A stretch of 64,000 nucleotides of DNA from Lysinibacillus sp. FJAT-14745 (GTDB lineage Bacteria > Bacillota > Bacilli > Bacillales_A > Planococcaceae). The stretch lies in the NCBI RefSeq assembly GCF_001275675.1, contig NZ_LITM01000009.1:10104-74103 (forward strand), written 5' to 3'. Position 1 is the stretch's first letter; each line of letters begins with the position of its first letter. This document shows positions 44,935 to 56,042 of this stretch, in pieces. The translations under genes were made by a program, and so were the position numbers. The notes under the pieces were generated by a model. It was not told the origin of the DNA, did no database searches, and saw nothing but the letters and a program-made list of their open reading frames with translations.

Positions 44935-46680
44935 TCATATCTTTAATGATGAAAACAAGCGCTCTTGCATCTTCTCCTCAAAGGAAAACCTTTTCATACT
45001 CATACCGACTAAGCTAATAAGTAATTCCTCAATATCTACAAGCGAATAAAAAAGGAACGTTCCTTCTCGCATTGGGCGAACTCTCTTATCGACTGCGAGT
45101 TCATCCCCAATAAAGTAAGCTACATTTACGTTACAATGTTCCATTAATTGCGTAATGCGCTGATCATCATCTGGATTAATAAAAAACGGCACAATTTTAT
45201 CAATATATAAAATACTTTGCACAAGTTTTATGAAGAAATTTTCACGAAGTGAAGTTTCCACAACTAATATAGTTGTTTTCTCATGCTGATAATCCATATA
45301 TAATACATTTAATTGCTCGTCTAATAATTGCTTTAGAATATTTATAGAATTCCTATATTTTGTCATATCCGTTTGAATTTCTCTCGTTAATAAACGTAGA
45401 ATTCGAAAGGCAGGTAAAAATATTTTTAAAACAATTTCTTTAGGATGTAAATGATCTATTAATTTATTAAAGTAGACTCTTAAGCTGTTTTCGTCACAGC
45501 GAATTAATTGTTCTATAAATAAGTTAAAAATTTCTTCAAAGCTGTTAGCACGATAATCGATCATTTTCGAAATTTTCACACTATAATTCAAAGGTAAAAT
45601 CATAGACTTTTGTTCATCCAATAGCTTAACTTTAGGTAACGTTGGGAATAAATCATAGACAAGTTCTACTTGTGCACTTCGATTATCAGATAGTTGAACG
45701 AGTGAGTTGACAGGATAAATCCCTAAGCACTCTACAAATTTGTGCATAAATTTCTCGTTATATAAATGTCGATCACGATATAAAACAGCTAACGCATCTG
45801 TTGCAGCATATCCCGAATGATATACTCGCTTTGATGTCATTGCTGAATAAACATCAATAATTTGCAGTAATTGAACTCCGTCACACATTTCATCCTCACA
45901 TAGCCGATTCGGATAACCTTGACCGGCAAAGCGCTCATGATGATCACGTGCGAAATAGGCAATATCCTCTTCCCCATTTTCTATAAGCATCTCAAAACCT
46001 TTAGTCGTATGAGTTTTAACAATGTCAAACTCATCTTCTGATAATTTTCGTTTTAAATTTAATATTTCTTGTGGAATAAACACCTTCCCAATATCGTGGA
46101 ACAAATAGCCCCTTGCTAGTGTTTCAATATCTGTTAAACCTAAATAACGTGCAAAAATTGTACCTAAAATGAAAACATCAAATGAATGAACAAATGAATA
46201 TTCATCCCATTCTTTTAATCGCATGAGTAATTCATAGCGATGTCTTTTTTCTAAAATTTGTTCAAAAACACCTCGTACATAAGCAGTATCTTGGATGCTT
46301 TTTAAAATTTGACCATAGCGTAATTCATGCACAACATTCTCTAATGTAGTCATAAAAAGGTTACTTACTGTATCTTTATATTCATCTACCTCATCCTTTT
46401 TATCCAATAATGGTGCAAACACATCCTCGAAATCCCTTGTACGCTGAACACTTAAATCATGCACAATTCGGACTGAATCAGTTGGTAAATATACAGATAA
46501 TTCGTCTACTTTTCTAAGTTTAAGTAAGGCAATAATTCGTTCAGTTAAAACTAGATCTTTTTTAGCTAGTAAACGATAATCAGAAAATATATCTTCAGCT
46601 ACAATATCATTTGCTTCAACTTCATCAATACTTAACGTCACTTTTCTTAGCATATTTTCTGCCACATACGCAATGTTCAA
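44935..46680 (-). CDS. HD-GYP domain protein with a B12-binding-like C-terminal region
   Basis: A 581-residue cytoplasmic protein. The N-terminal segment (about 10-65) is the small beta domain common before HD-GYP. The HD-GYP domain spans about 155-330. Its metal and catalytic residues are H165, HD at 195-196, H224, the HHExxxGxGYP motif (247-257) and the later D276 in IIDVYSA, all intact, which predicts c-di-GMP phosphodiesterase activity. The C-terminal part (about 380-560) looks like a four-helix cap (SLRVYFNKLIDHLHPKEIV, FLPAFRIL) followed by a Rossmann-like domain. This is the layout of B12-binding sensor modules but without the usual E-H and H-x-x-G residues. Single gene; the partner is unknown. 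Confidence 0.85.
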   Translation of the reverse strand: MNIAYVAENMLRKVTLSIDEVEANDIVAEDIFSDYRLLAKKDLVLTERIIALLKLRKVDELSVYLPTDSVRIVHDLSVQRTRDFEDVFAPLLDKKDEVDEYKDTVSNLFMTTLENVVHELRYGQILKSIQDTAYVRGVFEQILEKRHRYELLMRLKEWDEYSFVHSFDVFILGTIFARYLGLTDIETLARGYLFHDIGKVFIPQEILNLKRKLSEDEFDIVKTHTTKGFEMLIENGEEDIAYFARDHHERFAGQGYPNRLCEDEMCDGVQLLQIIDVYSAMTSKRVYHSGYAATDALAVLYRDRHLYNEKFMHKFVECLGIYPVNSLVQLSDNRSAQVELVYDLFPTLPKVKLLDEQKSMILPLNYSVKISKMIDYRANSFEEIFNLFIEQLIRCDENSLRVYFNKLIDHLHPKEIVLKIFLPAFRILRLLTREIQTDMTKYRNSINILKQLLDEQLNVLYMDYQHEKTTILVVETSLRENFFIKLVQSILYIDKIVPFFINPDDDQRITQLMEHCNVNVAYFIGDELAVDKRVRPMREGTFLFYSLVDIEELLISLVGMSMKRFSFEEKMQERLFSSLKI

Positions 46681-46723
46681 GCATTATGTGACTCCCTCCT
46701 TCTTCGATAAGACTGCGTTGTTC

Positions 46724-46757
46724 ATCAATTATGCCACGGCATAATTGCGTCCGGAAT
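46724..46757. repeat. Palindromic dispersed repeat, second copy
   Basis: ATCAATTATGCC-ac-GGCATAATT followed by GCGTCCGGAATCAGC, matching the repeat at 36559. It lies upstream of the HD-GYP gene. The remainder of the 1.07-kb gap 46681-47751 is AT-rich; it also holds a third copy at 46975, a repeat-element fragment at 47396 and the hairpin at 47675. Confidence 0.72.
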
Positions 46758-46974
46758 CAGCTTAACTTCTTTCGCATATGTAACTGACGTTTCACTTACG
46801 TTACAAAAACATTTATAGCTGAAGCTTTGCTTTCGCTACAGAAAATATTTGGCTGAAAGTAGTTAAAATGCTTTTGCTGATAGAGGCTTATTTTACATTT
46901 TATATGTATGTCAAATTTATATAAATTGGCCTAGTTTCAATGGGTACGAAACGTATAAGTAATACAAGAATAGT

Positions 46975-47002
46975 ATCAATTATGCCTCGACATAATTGCG
47001 TC
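46975..47002. repeat. Palindromic dispersed repeat, third copy (partial)
   Basis: ATCAATTATGCCTCGACATAATTGCGTC keeps the palindrome with one mismatch but loses the downstream flank. Confidence 0.65.
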
Positions 47003-47395
47003 TATATCATTTACAATATCATAGATTAAAATGCCTTTTCAACTAGTTTATGGTACTCGAATGAATAGTTACTACTATGTTTATGTTAAAAACTATTTTA
47101 AAATTAGTAATTTATATCTAACGCATTCCTTTAACAACAGCTATTAATTTGAAACCAAAAAGATATAAGGTCCTATATAAAGGATTGAAAAGTGTATTTT
47201 TATAATTTATAGTTAAATTTATCTCATAAATAATATTTCTGTAAATTATAAAAGATTAATCAATTTGTCCTAATACTATTAGCAAACATTCAATAAAAAT
47301 ATACAAACATTACCATTTTGGAAAAATAACTACTCATTTTTACATTCTGGAACATTGGAAATTGATCATTTTTATGTATTTTACCCAACTTTTGT

Positions 47396-47432
47396 CTCAC
47401 CACAAAAGTCGGAGATGACATTTGTTATACGT
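47396..47432 (-). repeat. End fragment of the dispersed inverted-repeat element
   Basis: TCTCACCACAAAAGTCGGAG followed by ATGACATTTGTTATACG matches the element terminus as seen at 8415-8451 and 15985-16016. No body of the element follows, so it looks like a decayed or solo end. Confidence 0.55.
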
Positions 47433-47674
47433 ATTTTAATTGATATATAGGATTAGAAATAAGTCCTCTGTCCCTAAACAGATGATCGTTCGACCCTGAA
47501 AGCACCCTAGTTGGATAATATCTACTCCATGTTGATGAACAAGCCATTTTCCCATGTTAATTTTTAGCAGTATAAAATTTCCTCTATTCTCAGCTTCATC
47601 ATTTTGATATAAATAAAGTATTATAGTTAATCATATATGTTAAATAACAATAATTTAACAATTAATAGAGGTTC

Positions 47675-47708
47675 CAACCTATTACATTCAGCCCATTGTA
47701 ATAGGTTG
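47675..47708 (+). promoter_or_regulatory. Leader hairpin of the SLH protein gene
   Basis: Perfect 12-bp stem CAACCTATTACA / TGTAATAGGTTG with a 10-base loop, 43 bases before the start codon. A T-run occurs only after about 17 further bases, so a stabilising or regulatory 5' hairpin is more likely than a terminator. Confidence 0.6.
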
Positions 47709-47751
47709 ATCCCAGCTATAAAAATTTTTTATTTACTTTGGAGGAAATTAT

Positions 47752-49170
47752 TTGAAGACCCATCGTTTTTATCACATCGCAATGGCATCAGCACTAGCAA
47801 CAAGTGCTATTGTAATTGCCCCACAAGCAAATGCTGCATCGGTGTTCCCCGATATAAATGCGTCAACTGAGGAAGGCAAAGCTGTTATTAACTTAGCCCA
47901 ACGTGGCATTATATCAGGCTACCCAGATGGGACATTTAAACCTGCGAATCCTATTACTCGTACACAAGCTGCGAAAATTTTAGCTGGTATTTTAAAGCTA
48001 GATACGGTTCATGTAAAAAATCCTAATTTTAAGGACATAAAACCTGGAGATGCAAATTATGGTGCGATTGCTGCTTTAGCAAATGCAGGTATTATTAGTG
48101 GATCCAATGGCTATTTCTACCCAACTAAAAATATTACACGTGGACAAATGTCAAAAATGATTGTGAAAGGTTTTCATTTACCAATTACAAACGGCATTTC
48201 CATTCCTTTCGAAGATGTCAATGAAGGCAGTGAATACGAACCATATATAAAAACGCTATTTGCCAACAACATCACAAAAGGTACAACTCCTACTACCTTT
48301 GGACCACAAACCAATGTAAAACGCTCCCAGTTAGCACTTTTTGTTGTTCGTGCTGAAAAAGCTCAAGGCAACACTACAGTTTTTGCTAGTCAATTTAAGC
48401 AAGATTATATCTTTGCTTCTTATGGCGGCATTAAGCCTGCAGAGGATATCTTTACATGGAGTGAAGATGAAGAAGATTATACGAGCGAGTCCATTACAAT
48501 TAAACCGCTAAAAGAAGGTACAGGAAAATTAGTTATTACGGGCTTTAAGGATGATTCTGAAGAATTTATGGATTTCTTTTACTTAGTACATGTGAAAAAC
48601 GTAAATGGAAAGCTACAAACAACACTTGAAAAAGTGAAAGAAGAGGATTATGTAGAAGACTCACCGCTCAACTTAATGGAAAGCGATTTAAAATTTGTCC
48701 CTACAGAGGTAAGTATTCAAACTGCGGATGGTCAAGCCTTATCCCCTAATTTATATAGTTTTAAATCAACGAATAATTCAGCTACACTTTCTATCTTTAA
48801 AAACGGGCAATATATTCTGACTTTCACGAATGGTACTCAACAACAAACGATGGCTGCTGATGTTGATACGTATGATTTTGTGCGTAGTATTGATTTGTAT
48901 CAAGTTACAGATGAGTTAACATTTTCGAGTAACAAACTATCGTTCGAGCCAACACAAGTTGCCTTAGAAAAATTTAATTCTGAACCAGCAGCTGTGAAAG
49001 CTTCAATAAAGGAAAAGAATGTAAATGTTACACCATTAGCAGAAGGTCCCGCAATTTTACATATTACAGGTAAAAATGGTGAAACTGCTTACCTGTATAT
49101 TGAATTTCTAAAAATCGCTAATAAATGGGTTGCTCGTTACGATTTTGTGGATGATCCAGAAGAATATTAA
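47752..49170 (+). CDS. SLH-domain cell-surface protein
   Basis: A 472-residue exported protein. A signal peptide (about 1-29, cut near QANA-AS) leads into three S-layer homology domains: about 30-85 (GIISGYPDGTFKPANPITRTQAAKIL), 90-145 (GIISGSNGYFYPTKNITRGQ) and 150-205 (NNITKGTTPTTFGPQTNVKRSQ). These anchor to pyruvylated secondary wall polymer. The remaining 265 residues are acidic, beta-rich and have no recognised domain or catalytic motif. The start is TTG with TTTGGAGGAAAT upstream. No csaB or wall-polymer gene is in view. It lies between the HD-GYP gene and recO, where B. subtilis has nothing similar. Confidence 0.9.
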   Translation: MKTHRFYHIAMASALATSAIVIAPQANAASVFPDINASTEEGKAVINLAQRGIISGYPDGTFKPANPITRTQAAKILAGILKLDTVHVKNPNFKDIKPGDANYGAIAALANAGIISGSNGYFYPTKNITRGQMSKMIVKGFHLPITNGISIPFEDVNEGSEYEPYIKTLFANNITKGTTPTTFGPQTNVKRSQLALFVVRAEKAQGNTTVFASQFKQDYIFASYGGIKPAEDIFTWSEDEEDYTSESITIKPLKEGTGKLVITGFKDDSEEFMDFFYLVHVKNVNGKLQTTLEKVKEEDYVEDSPLNLMESDLKFVPTEVSIQTADGQALSPNLYSFKSTNNSATLSIFKNGQYILTFTNGTQQQTMAADVDTYDFVRSIDLYQVTDELTFSSNKLSFEPTQVALEKFNSEPAAVKASIKEKNVNVTPLAEGPAILHITGKNGETAYLYIEFLKIANKWVARYDFVDDPEEY

Positions 49171-49195
49171 TAAATTGTAGTGTAAAAAAGTAAAA

Positions 49196-49234
49196 TGCCA
49201 GAAGATCAATATTAATGGTCTTCTGGCGTTTTTT
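49196..49234 (+). terminator. SLH gene terminator overlapping recO
   Basis: TGCCAGAAGA / TCTTCTGGCG stem followed by six T. The downstream arm lies within the last codons of the convergent recO gene. Confidence 0.82.
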
Positions 49235-50006
49235 CTTGATCAGCACTTGTTCTTAACTGAAATTCAGGCGTTCTCTCAAGCTGTTCGATAAATTTTTTAG
49301 TCTTAAAACGAATTCCTGTTTGCTCCTCATAAATTGTAGTAATTATTTTTTTTATAAAATATTTTGTTTCTTTTTTCAATTCTAATTTCCCAATCTGATC
49401 AATCGGAACTGTATAGAACATTCGGATAAGCTTAAGCTGGGTCGGTGTTAATCGAATGATATAAGGATCATGCTTATAACAACGATGACACAAAAAACCT
49501 CCCTGCACAAAAGAAAACGCAAATTCACCGTCTACGGCACCACAAGAAGCACAAGCATGTAATATAGGTTGTACACCTGTATAAGGTAGCATTTTCCATT
49601 CTACGAACAATGTAATCGCCTCGGGGTCATAACCTTCCTCAATTGCTTGTAATGCTTGAAGGAGCACATCAAATGCAAGTGGCTCAGTTTTCCCCTCTTC
49701 TACTACACGCTCGACAAGTTCCATTATATAACTTGCATAGGCCGTTGCCATTATATCCTCGCGAATATGACGCATAGAATTAAGGTGCTCACCTTGTTGC
49801 AATGTCCCCATACCAGTATGATGCTGTACCATAAACATGCCATACGTAAATGGCTGTGTCACAGATGCTAATCTACTGGAAGGCTTCTTCGCTCCTCGAG
49901 CCATCGTGGCAACCTTTCCTGCTTCTCTCGTTAGTAATGTTACAATTTTATTTGATTCTCCGTAGGCACGCACCTTTAGGACAATTCCTTCCCATTTATG
50001 AAGCAT
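49212..50006 (-). CDS. recO: DNA repair protein RecO
   Basis: RecO, 264 residues, helps load RecA at gaps with RecF and RecR. The N-terminal OB fold (EGIVLKVRAYGESNKIVTLLT) is followed by a helical domain. The C-terminal zinc site has CASCG and CHRC. B. subtilis has the same order, recO downstream of era; here no yqzL gene was found in the 124 bases between them. Confidence 0.95.
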   Translation of the reverse strand: MLHKWEGIVLKVRAYGESNKIVTLLTREAGKVATMARGAKKPSSRLASVTQPFTYGMFMVQHHTGMGTLQQGEHLNSMRHIREDIMATAYASYIMELVERVVEEGKTEPLAFDVLLQALQAIEEGYDPEAITLFVEWKMLPYTGVQPILHACASCGAVDGEFAFSFVQGGFLCHRCYKHDPYIIRLTPTQLKLIRMFYTVPIDQIGKLELKKETKYFIKKIITTIYEEQTGIRFKTKKFIEQLERTPEFQLRTSADQEKTPEDH

Positions 50007-50043
50007 CGATCCCCCTCTTTTCTACATGCTATGCATGAAAATA

Positions 50044-50073
50044 GAGCTGTCCAATAAATTATTGGACAGCTCC
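50044..50073. terminator. Hairpin between era and recO
   Basis: GAGCTGTCCAATA / TATTGGACAGCTC perfect 13-bp stem with a short loop. On the minus strand it ends in TATTTTC, so it may attenuate transcription after era and before recO. Confidence 0.65.
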
Positions 50074-50130
50074 ATATAAAACTACAGCGACAAATAGGAA
50101 TGTTGGTAAGTTGCTTTGTAGCTTATCCTA

Positions 50131-51454
<1,324 letters not shown>

Positions 51455-51474
51455 TCACCTCTACATAAAAAATA

Positions 51475-51726
51475 GCTCACCACCATAACGTGGGTTGATT
51501 TCCGTTCCGGCTGGGCGCTTTCCTGGGGGCGTCCGATGAGCCGCTTCGCTTGCGCTCCAGGGTCTCGGGCCAACACGATGTTGGTCACGAAGGCGTTATC
51601 ACAGGATGTGATGCTTTTAGCCTTCGTTCCTCTATTGCTGATCCCCAAGGAGTCGCCCAGCCTCCACTTCAATCAACTTATAGCATGGATTAACAAATGT
51701 CCTCACTTAACTTTTGGTGACGAGCC
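51475..51726 (+). repeat. Dispersed inverted-repeat element, full copy between cdd and dgkA
   Basis: About 250 bp and the best-preserved copy. The outer ends are GCTCACCACCATAACGTGGG and CTTAACTTTTGGTGACGAGC; the inner ends are GTTGATTTCCGTTCCGG (51494) and CCACTTCAATCAAC (51677). The centre has three small hairpins: GCCAACACGATGTTGG, CATCACATCCTGTGAT on the reverse strand, and GAAGGC/GCCTTC. It splits what is in B. subtilis a tight dgkA-cdd-era run. No protein is encoded. Confidence 0.88.
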
Positions 51727-51784
51727 TAATAATCATAATTATCCAGCACAACTGCCACTATTTCATGACCGATTAATAGTAATA

Positions 51785-52135
51785 TCAAAACCATTTCGGT
51801 ATAAATATGAGTAATCCGATTATAGCACTGAATATCGCAAATACAAGTACTGCGCCTGCTGCAAGATCTTTAGCCTGCTTAGCAAGTGGATGGATGGTAG
51901 GTGAAGCTAAATCTACTACTCGTTCAATTGCAGTATTTATCATTTCAAGTACTAACATTATTGCTATTATTAGCAACACAATATACCATTCTATACGTGA
52001 TAAATCCGTAAAATAGCCAGCAATCAAAGCTATTCCAGCACTTAGCAAATGGGACTTGAAATTTTGCTCAGTCCAGGCTGTCATGATACCTTTAAAGGCA
52101 TACCCAAAAGAGCGTACGAATTTGCGAAAATCCAT
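51785..52135 (-). CDS. dgkA: Undecaprenol kinase (DgkA family)
   Basis: A 116-residue membrane kinase with three helices. The family motif is EMINTAIERVVDL with the catalytic glutamates; NFKSHLLSAG is the N-terminal amphipathic part. In Gram-positive bacteria this family phosphorylates undecaprenol (and diacylglycerol) for envelope lipid recycling. It follows ybeY directly with no spacer. Confidence 0.92.
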   Translation of the reverse strand: MDFRKFVRSFGYAFKGIMTAWTEQNFKSHLLSAGIALIAGYFTDLSRIEWYIVLLIIAIMLVLEMINTAIERVVDLASPTIHPLAKQAKDLAAGAVLVFAIFSAIIGLLIFIPKWF

Positions 52136-52609
52136 TTATTCTCGTCCTAAGCCGAAAGATTGTAAAATCTCATCCTGCTTACCGAACATCACCTTTTCAT
52201 CTTCTGGCTCCATATGATCATAGCCAAGTAGATGTAAGAAACCATGAACCGCTAAAAAGCCTAATTCTCGCTCAAATGTATGCCCATATTCCTCTGCTTG
52301 TTCTTTTGTACGATCCGTTGAAATAATAATATCTCCTAAGACACGAGGCATCCCTTCAAATGTTACTTCCATTTCTCCCTCACCTAATTCCTCCAGGGCA
52401 AACGAGATAACATCTGTCGGTTGATCCTTGTCACGATATTCTCGGTTTATTTCTTGAATCACTTCATTTGTAACAAACGTCACTGATACTTCTGTTTCCG
52501 GTTCAATATTCTCTAGTTTCGCTGCATGCTGTAAAAGCTTTTCAACAAGCTCCATATGTTCAGCAGCCACTACATTTGTTTCATCTGTAAAATCAATTGT
52601 TAAAATCAT
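52136..52609 (-). CDS. ybeY: Endoribonuclease YbeY
   Basis: A metal-dependent RNase in 16S rRNA maturation and quality control; 157 residues. The zinc motif [11 protein letters not shown] is complete, and [16 protein letters not shown] is the preceding signature. It overlaps or abuts pgpH (8 bases) and dgkA, forming the conserved operon pgpH-ybeY-dgkA. Confidence 0.95.
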   Translation of the reverse strand: MILTIDFTDETNVVAAEHMELVEKLLQHAAKLENIEPETEVSVTFVTNEVIQEINREYRDKDQPTDVISFALEELGEGEMEVTFEGMPRVLGDIIISTDRTKEQAEEYGHTFERELGFLAVHGFLHLLGYDHMEPEDEKVMFGKQDEILQSFGLGRE

Positions 52610-52617
52610 AGATCCTC

Positions 52618-54738
52618 CTACTTATCTGCCTTTGGATATTCAATTCGTGAGTGAAAAATTCCATTCAACGTTTCACAAAGTACTCGCTCTATACATTTTA
52701 ACTCTTTTATTGAAATATCGCATTCATCAAATTGATTGTCTTGTACTCGATCATCAATAATTGCTCGAACCAACTTTTGAATTTTCTCTGCATTCGGTTC
52801 CTTCATCGATCGGACCGCTGCCTCAACACTATCTGCAACGCTAATAACTGCCGCTTCCTTTGTTTGTGGTTTCGGACCTGGATATCTGTACATTGTATCA
52901 TCGAAACATTTTCCTTCTTCCTTCGCTTTAAAGTAGAAGTATTTTAACAGACTAGACCCGTGATGCTGCAAGGCAATATCGATAATTTCCTGCGGCATCT
53001 TATAACGTTTTAGCATTTCAGCCCCGTCAGTTGTATGCGCGATTATAATTTCCGCACTTTTTTCTGGGGACAATGAATCATGTGGGTTAATTCCAGACAT
53101 TTGATTTTCGATGAAAAAGGCAGGTCGTTTTGTTTTACCAATATCATGATAATAACATCCTACACGAGCTAGTAATCCATCCGCTCCTATTTCCTCACAT
53201 GCTGCTTCTGCTAAGTTCGCCACCATTACACTATGATGATATGTTCCCGGAGCCTCCATTAGTAATTTTTTCAGCAATGGATGGTTTGGGTTCGATAATT
53301 CAATTAAACGCAACGACGACAATAAACTAAATGCTGATTCAAAAAATGGTAAAAGCCCCATTGTAAGAGCCCCTGAAAATAGAGCAGATATTATTGCCGC
53401 TATAAAGTAAAACATCAACTCTGGCATACCATAGGAAGATTGTGTCATCAGTAAATAAAATGCGATAAACGACATATTTACTAGCCCTATGACACCTACA
53501 GCATGTAGAATATGCGAACGCTTTTCTACACTGCCCAAAAAGAATAAGCTCGCAAAGCCTCCAAAAATTATATACAATGTAATTTCCATCTGCATGACAG
53601 ATGAATAACCCTCTTGAAAAATAACACCCGCAGATGCCGCTGTCATAACCGTAATAAGTATCGCAGCACGATCATCCGCTAATAACCGTACAAGCATTGT
53701 TGCCAAAGCTGTTGGGAAAAGGAAAGCAACAGTAACATCGAAGCCACCTGAAACTAGGCTTATAAATTTCATCAGCAGGATGGATAAACTATACACAATT
53801 ACTGTTACCAACAAGGCATTCCGTTTCTTGTGTTCATCTATATCCCAACGTTCAAATAAAACAAACATGAACATCATTTCTAGAAGGATTAAAATAATCA
53901 GCCCTGCAATCGGTTTCATCGATGCCTTATTACTCACCATACCAAGAAGCTCTAATTGACGAAACGCCTCATTATCAATAATTTGACCTTCCTGTACGAT
54001 AATTTGGCCTTGAAGAATTCGAGTTGGTTCTACCGAATCCTTCGCTTGTTCCTTTCGAATTTTCGTTTGTTCTTCGTTTATCGTCTCGTTTTCGATAATA
54101 CTCGTACGTCCAATTAAAACTACCGTATTAAATATTTTATCTGGGTAGCCTCGTTGTCCACGAATTTTTGCCTCAAAATCATTTTGAGACGCAAACACAT
54201 TTTCTGATCGAATGGATTTTTGTAAATATTCCTGCACGAGTTTTGATAGTTGCGTACTTGTTCTTTTTAAATCTGCTTCACTTTGTACTAACAAACCTTC
54301 TAGCTGTGAATCAGTAAAGATGATTGGCATTTGCTCTGAATCTATTGATTCAAACTTTTTTCGGAGCTGCGCCACTTGGTCGGCAATCGGAATAGGTTCT
54401 TTGCTACTCTCAACATCCGCCTTTACGTCAAGAACATAATCAAATAAAGAGGTTACAATCGCAGCTCGCTGTTTAGCAACATCCGCAGAAAATTGATAGA
54501 CTGGTTCAACCGCATTTGTTGCTTTTTCTCGTTCCTGCTGTGTTTTATAAGTATCTTCTATCGTTTTTGTAGATCGTACTGTTTCAGGCGCTAGTTGTAA
54601 TGGTTTAAAATCATATGTAACACCTTTAACATTGCCATACATAAAAGCAAATTGTAGGGCTCCTGTTAAGATGAGAACGACAATTAAAAAGTAGCGGAAG
54701 CCAATAAGTTCTGTAAATTTTTTTAATTGTTTCTGCAT
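52618..54738 (-). CDS. pgpH: c-di-AMP phosphodiesterase PgpH (7TM-HD)
   Basis: A 706-residue 7TM-HD receptor (YqfF). A single N-terminal helix (about 14-34) and an extracellular domain of about 230 residues precede seven membrane helices (about 280-480) and a cytoplasmic HD domain. HD ligands are seen in [26 protein letters not shown] and [12 protein letters not shown]. Homologues in Listeria and Bacillus hydrolyse c-di-AMP to pApA. Because ktrBA in this window has a c-di-AMP riboswitch, this protein probably helps set potassium uptake. It lies between phoH and ybeY. Confidence 0.94.
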   Translation of the reverse strand: MQKQLKKFTELIGFRYFLIVVLILTGALQFAFMYGNVKGVTYDFKPLQLAPETVRSTKTIEDTYKTQQEREKATNAVEPVYQFSADVAKQRAAIVTSLFDYVLDVKADVESSKEPIPIADQVAQLRKKFESIDSEQMPIIFTDSQLEGLLVQSEADLKRTSTQLSKLVQEYLQKSIRSENVFASQNDFEAKIRGQRGYPDKIFNTVVLIGRTSIIENETINEEQTKIRKEQAKDSVEPTRILQGQIIVQEGQIIDNEAFRQLELLGMVSNKASMKPIAGLIILILLEMMFMFVLFERWDIDEHKKRNALLVTVIVYSLSILLMKFISLVSGGFDVTVAFLFPTALATMLVRLLADDRAAILITVMTAASAGVIFQEGYSSVMQMEITLYIIFGGFASLFFLGSVEKRSHILHAVGVIGLVNMSFIAFYLLMTQSSYGMPELMFYFIAAIISALFSGALTMGLLPFFESAFSLLSSLRLIELSNPNHPLLKKLLMEAPGTYHHSVMVANLAEAACEEIGADGLLARVGCYYHDIGKTKRPAFFIENQMSGINPHDSLSPEKSAEIIIAHTTDGAEMLKRYKMPQEIIDIALQHHGSSLLKYFYFKAKEEGKCFDDTMYRYPGPKPQTKEAAVISVADSVEAAVRSMKEPNAEKIQKLVRAIIDDRVQDNQFDECDISIKELKCIERVLCETLNGIFHSRIEYPKADK

Positions 54739-54903
54739 CTGGCACCTCCTCTATCTATCTACTATCATACCAATTCAAAAAACATTTTTCCCGAAAAATG
54801 TATAAGAAAGAAAAAAAACAGCTATACAATTTGTATAGCTGTCACAAATTTTTCCATTTTCCAACCATTTTCATGTTTGTTAAATTTTATATTTATCGCT
54901 TTA

Positions 54904-55058
54904 CTTTCGGTGTAGACTTTAAATTTAGTCCCACCTGAGGTCACTTCGCTTTCGGTGCAGACTTTTAAACCCCGTTGCACCTGACGCTTCGCTTTCGGTG
55001 CAGACTTTTTTAAACCAGTTGCACCTGCCGTTACGTTTCACTTCACTTTCGGTGCAGA
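54904..55058. repeat. Imperfect 43-54 bp repeats between pgpH and phoH
   Basis: CTTTCGGTGCAGACTTT occurs four times (54904, 54949, 54992, 55046), with GTTGCACCTGACG-like sequence between copies. They are in the 345-base gap between phoH and pgpH, otherwise an AT-rich stretch. No gene is supported. Confidence 0.75.
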
Positions 55059-55089
55059 CTTTAGAATTGCGCTTTGCGCAATTCTAAAG
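55059..55089. terminator. Perfect palindrome at the end of phoH
   Basis: CTTTAGAATTGCGC-TTT-GCGCAATTCTAAAG, 14-bp arms with a 3-base loop. The last codons and stop of phoH lie in one arm. There is no T-run, so it may be a transcript-stabilising 3' hairpin rather than a rho-independent terminator. Confidence 0.7.
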
Positions 55090-56040
55090 TTGCTGTTCTT
55101 CGTAGGCTTTGATGATTTTTGCTACGATTGGGTGGCGTACTACATCGCCTTGTTCTAAAATTTGGAAATGTATAGATTTTACATATTTTAGTGTGCGTTC
55201 GGCCACAATTAATCCAGATTCTGTATTTTTTGGTAGATCAATTTGTGTTTTGTCGCCGGTAATGACCATTTTTGAGCCAAAGCCTAGTCGCGTTAAAAAC
55301 ATCTTCATTTGTTGATGTGACGTATTTTGAGCTTCATCTAAAATGACAAAGGCATCGTCTAATGTACGGCCACGCATATACGCTAAAGGTGCAATTTCGA
55401 TTGTGCCTCGTTCAATGAGTCTTTGAGTTTGTTCTGACCCATATATATCGTTTAAAGCGTCATAAAGAGGACGTAAATACGGATCTACCTTTTCCTTCAA
55501 ATCCCCCGGAAGAAAGCCTAGAGACTCGCCTGCCTCTACTGCAGGGCGTGTTAAAATAATACGCTTAACGTGCCCGTTTTTTAGCGCCTGTGTTGCCATG
55601 ACTACCGCTAAATACGTTTTCCCAGTACCAGCTGGTCCGATACCAAAAACAACGTCTTTATGACGGATTGCTTGTATGTATTCTCGTTGACCTATTGTTT
55701 TTGCACGAATAGGCTTTCCTTTCGTCGTGCGAGCTATTTCTTCATCATAAAGTTCTGCAAAATATTCAATCGTTCCTTTTTGTGTCATTTCAATAGCTGT
55801 TGCAACATCACGCTGATCAATATTAATTCCTTTACGAATGACCTTTAAAAGAGCATGTAAAAGGAATGTCGCTTGTTCCTTTGCATCCTCTTCACCAGCA
55901 AGCTGAATTTGTTCACCACGTGTAATGATGTGAACGTGTAGAGCCTCTTCGATTAATTTCATATTTGCATCGGAAATTCCGAGTAGCATAACCGCTTCGT
56001 TTGGATTATCCACTTGTAATACAGTTAAATGTTCTGACAT
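55084..56040 (-). CDS. phoH: PhoH-like ATPase
   Basis: A cytoplasmic P-loop ATPase of 318 residues. Walker A is GPAGTGKT (about 135-142), Walker B FVILDEAQN, sensor GDKTQIDL. The N-terminal part resembles a KH-like RNA-binding domain. Its role, possibly in RNA handling with the neighbouring ybeY, is not settled for the family. The start at 56040 (MSEHLTVLQ) follows AAGGAGAATGATT; an ATG two codons earlier overlaps the yqfD stop. The order yqfD-phoH-pgpH-ybeY matches B. subtilis. Confidence 0.93.
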   Translation of the reverse strand: MSEHLTVLQVDNPNEAVMLLGISDANMKLIEEALHVHIITRGEQIQLAGEEDAKEQATFLLHALLKVIRKGINIDQRDVATAIEMTQKGTIEYFAELYDEEIARTTKGKPIRAKTIGQREYIQAIRHKDVVFGIGPAGTGKTYLAVVMATQALKNGHVKRIILTRPAVEAGESLGFLPGDLKEKVDPYLRPLYDALNDIYGSEQTQRLIERGTIEIAPLAYMRGRTLDDAFVILDEAQNTSHQQMKMFLTRLGFGSKMVITGDKTQIDLPKNTESGLIVAERTLKYVKSIHFQILEQGDVVRHPIVAKIIKAYEEQQL

Positions 56041-56042
56041 AA

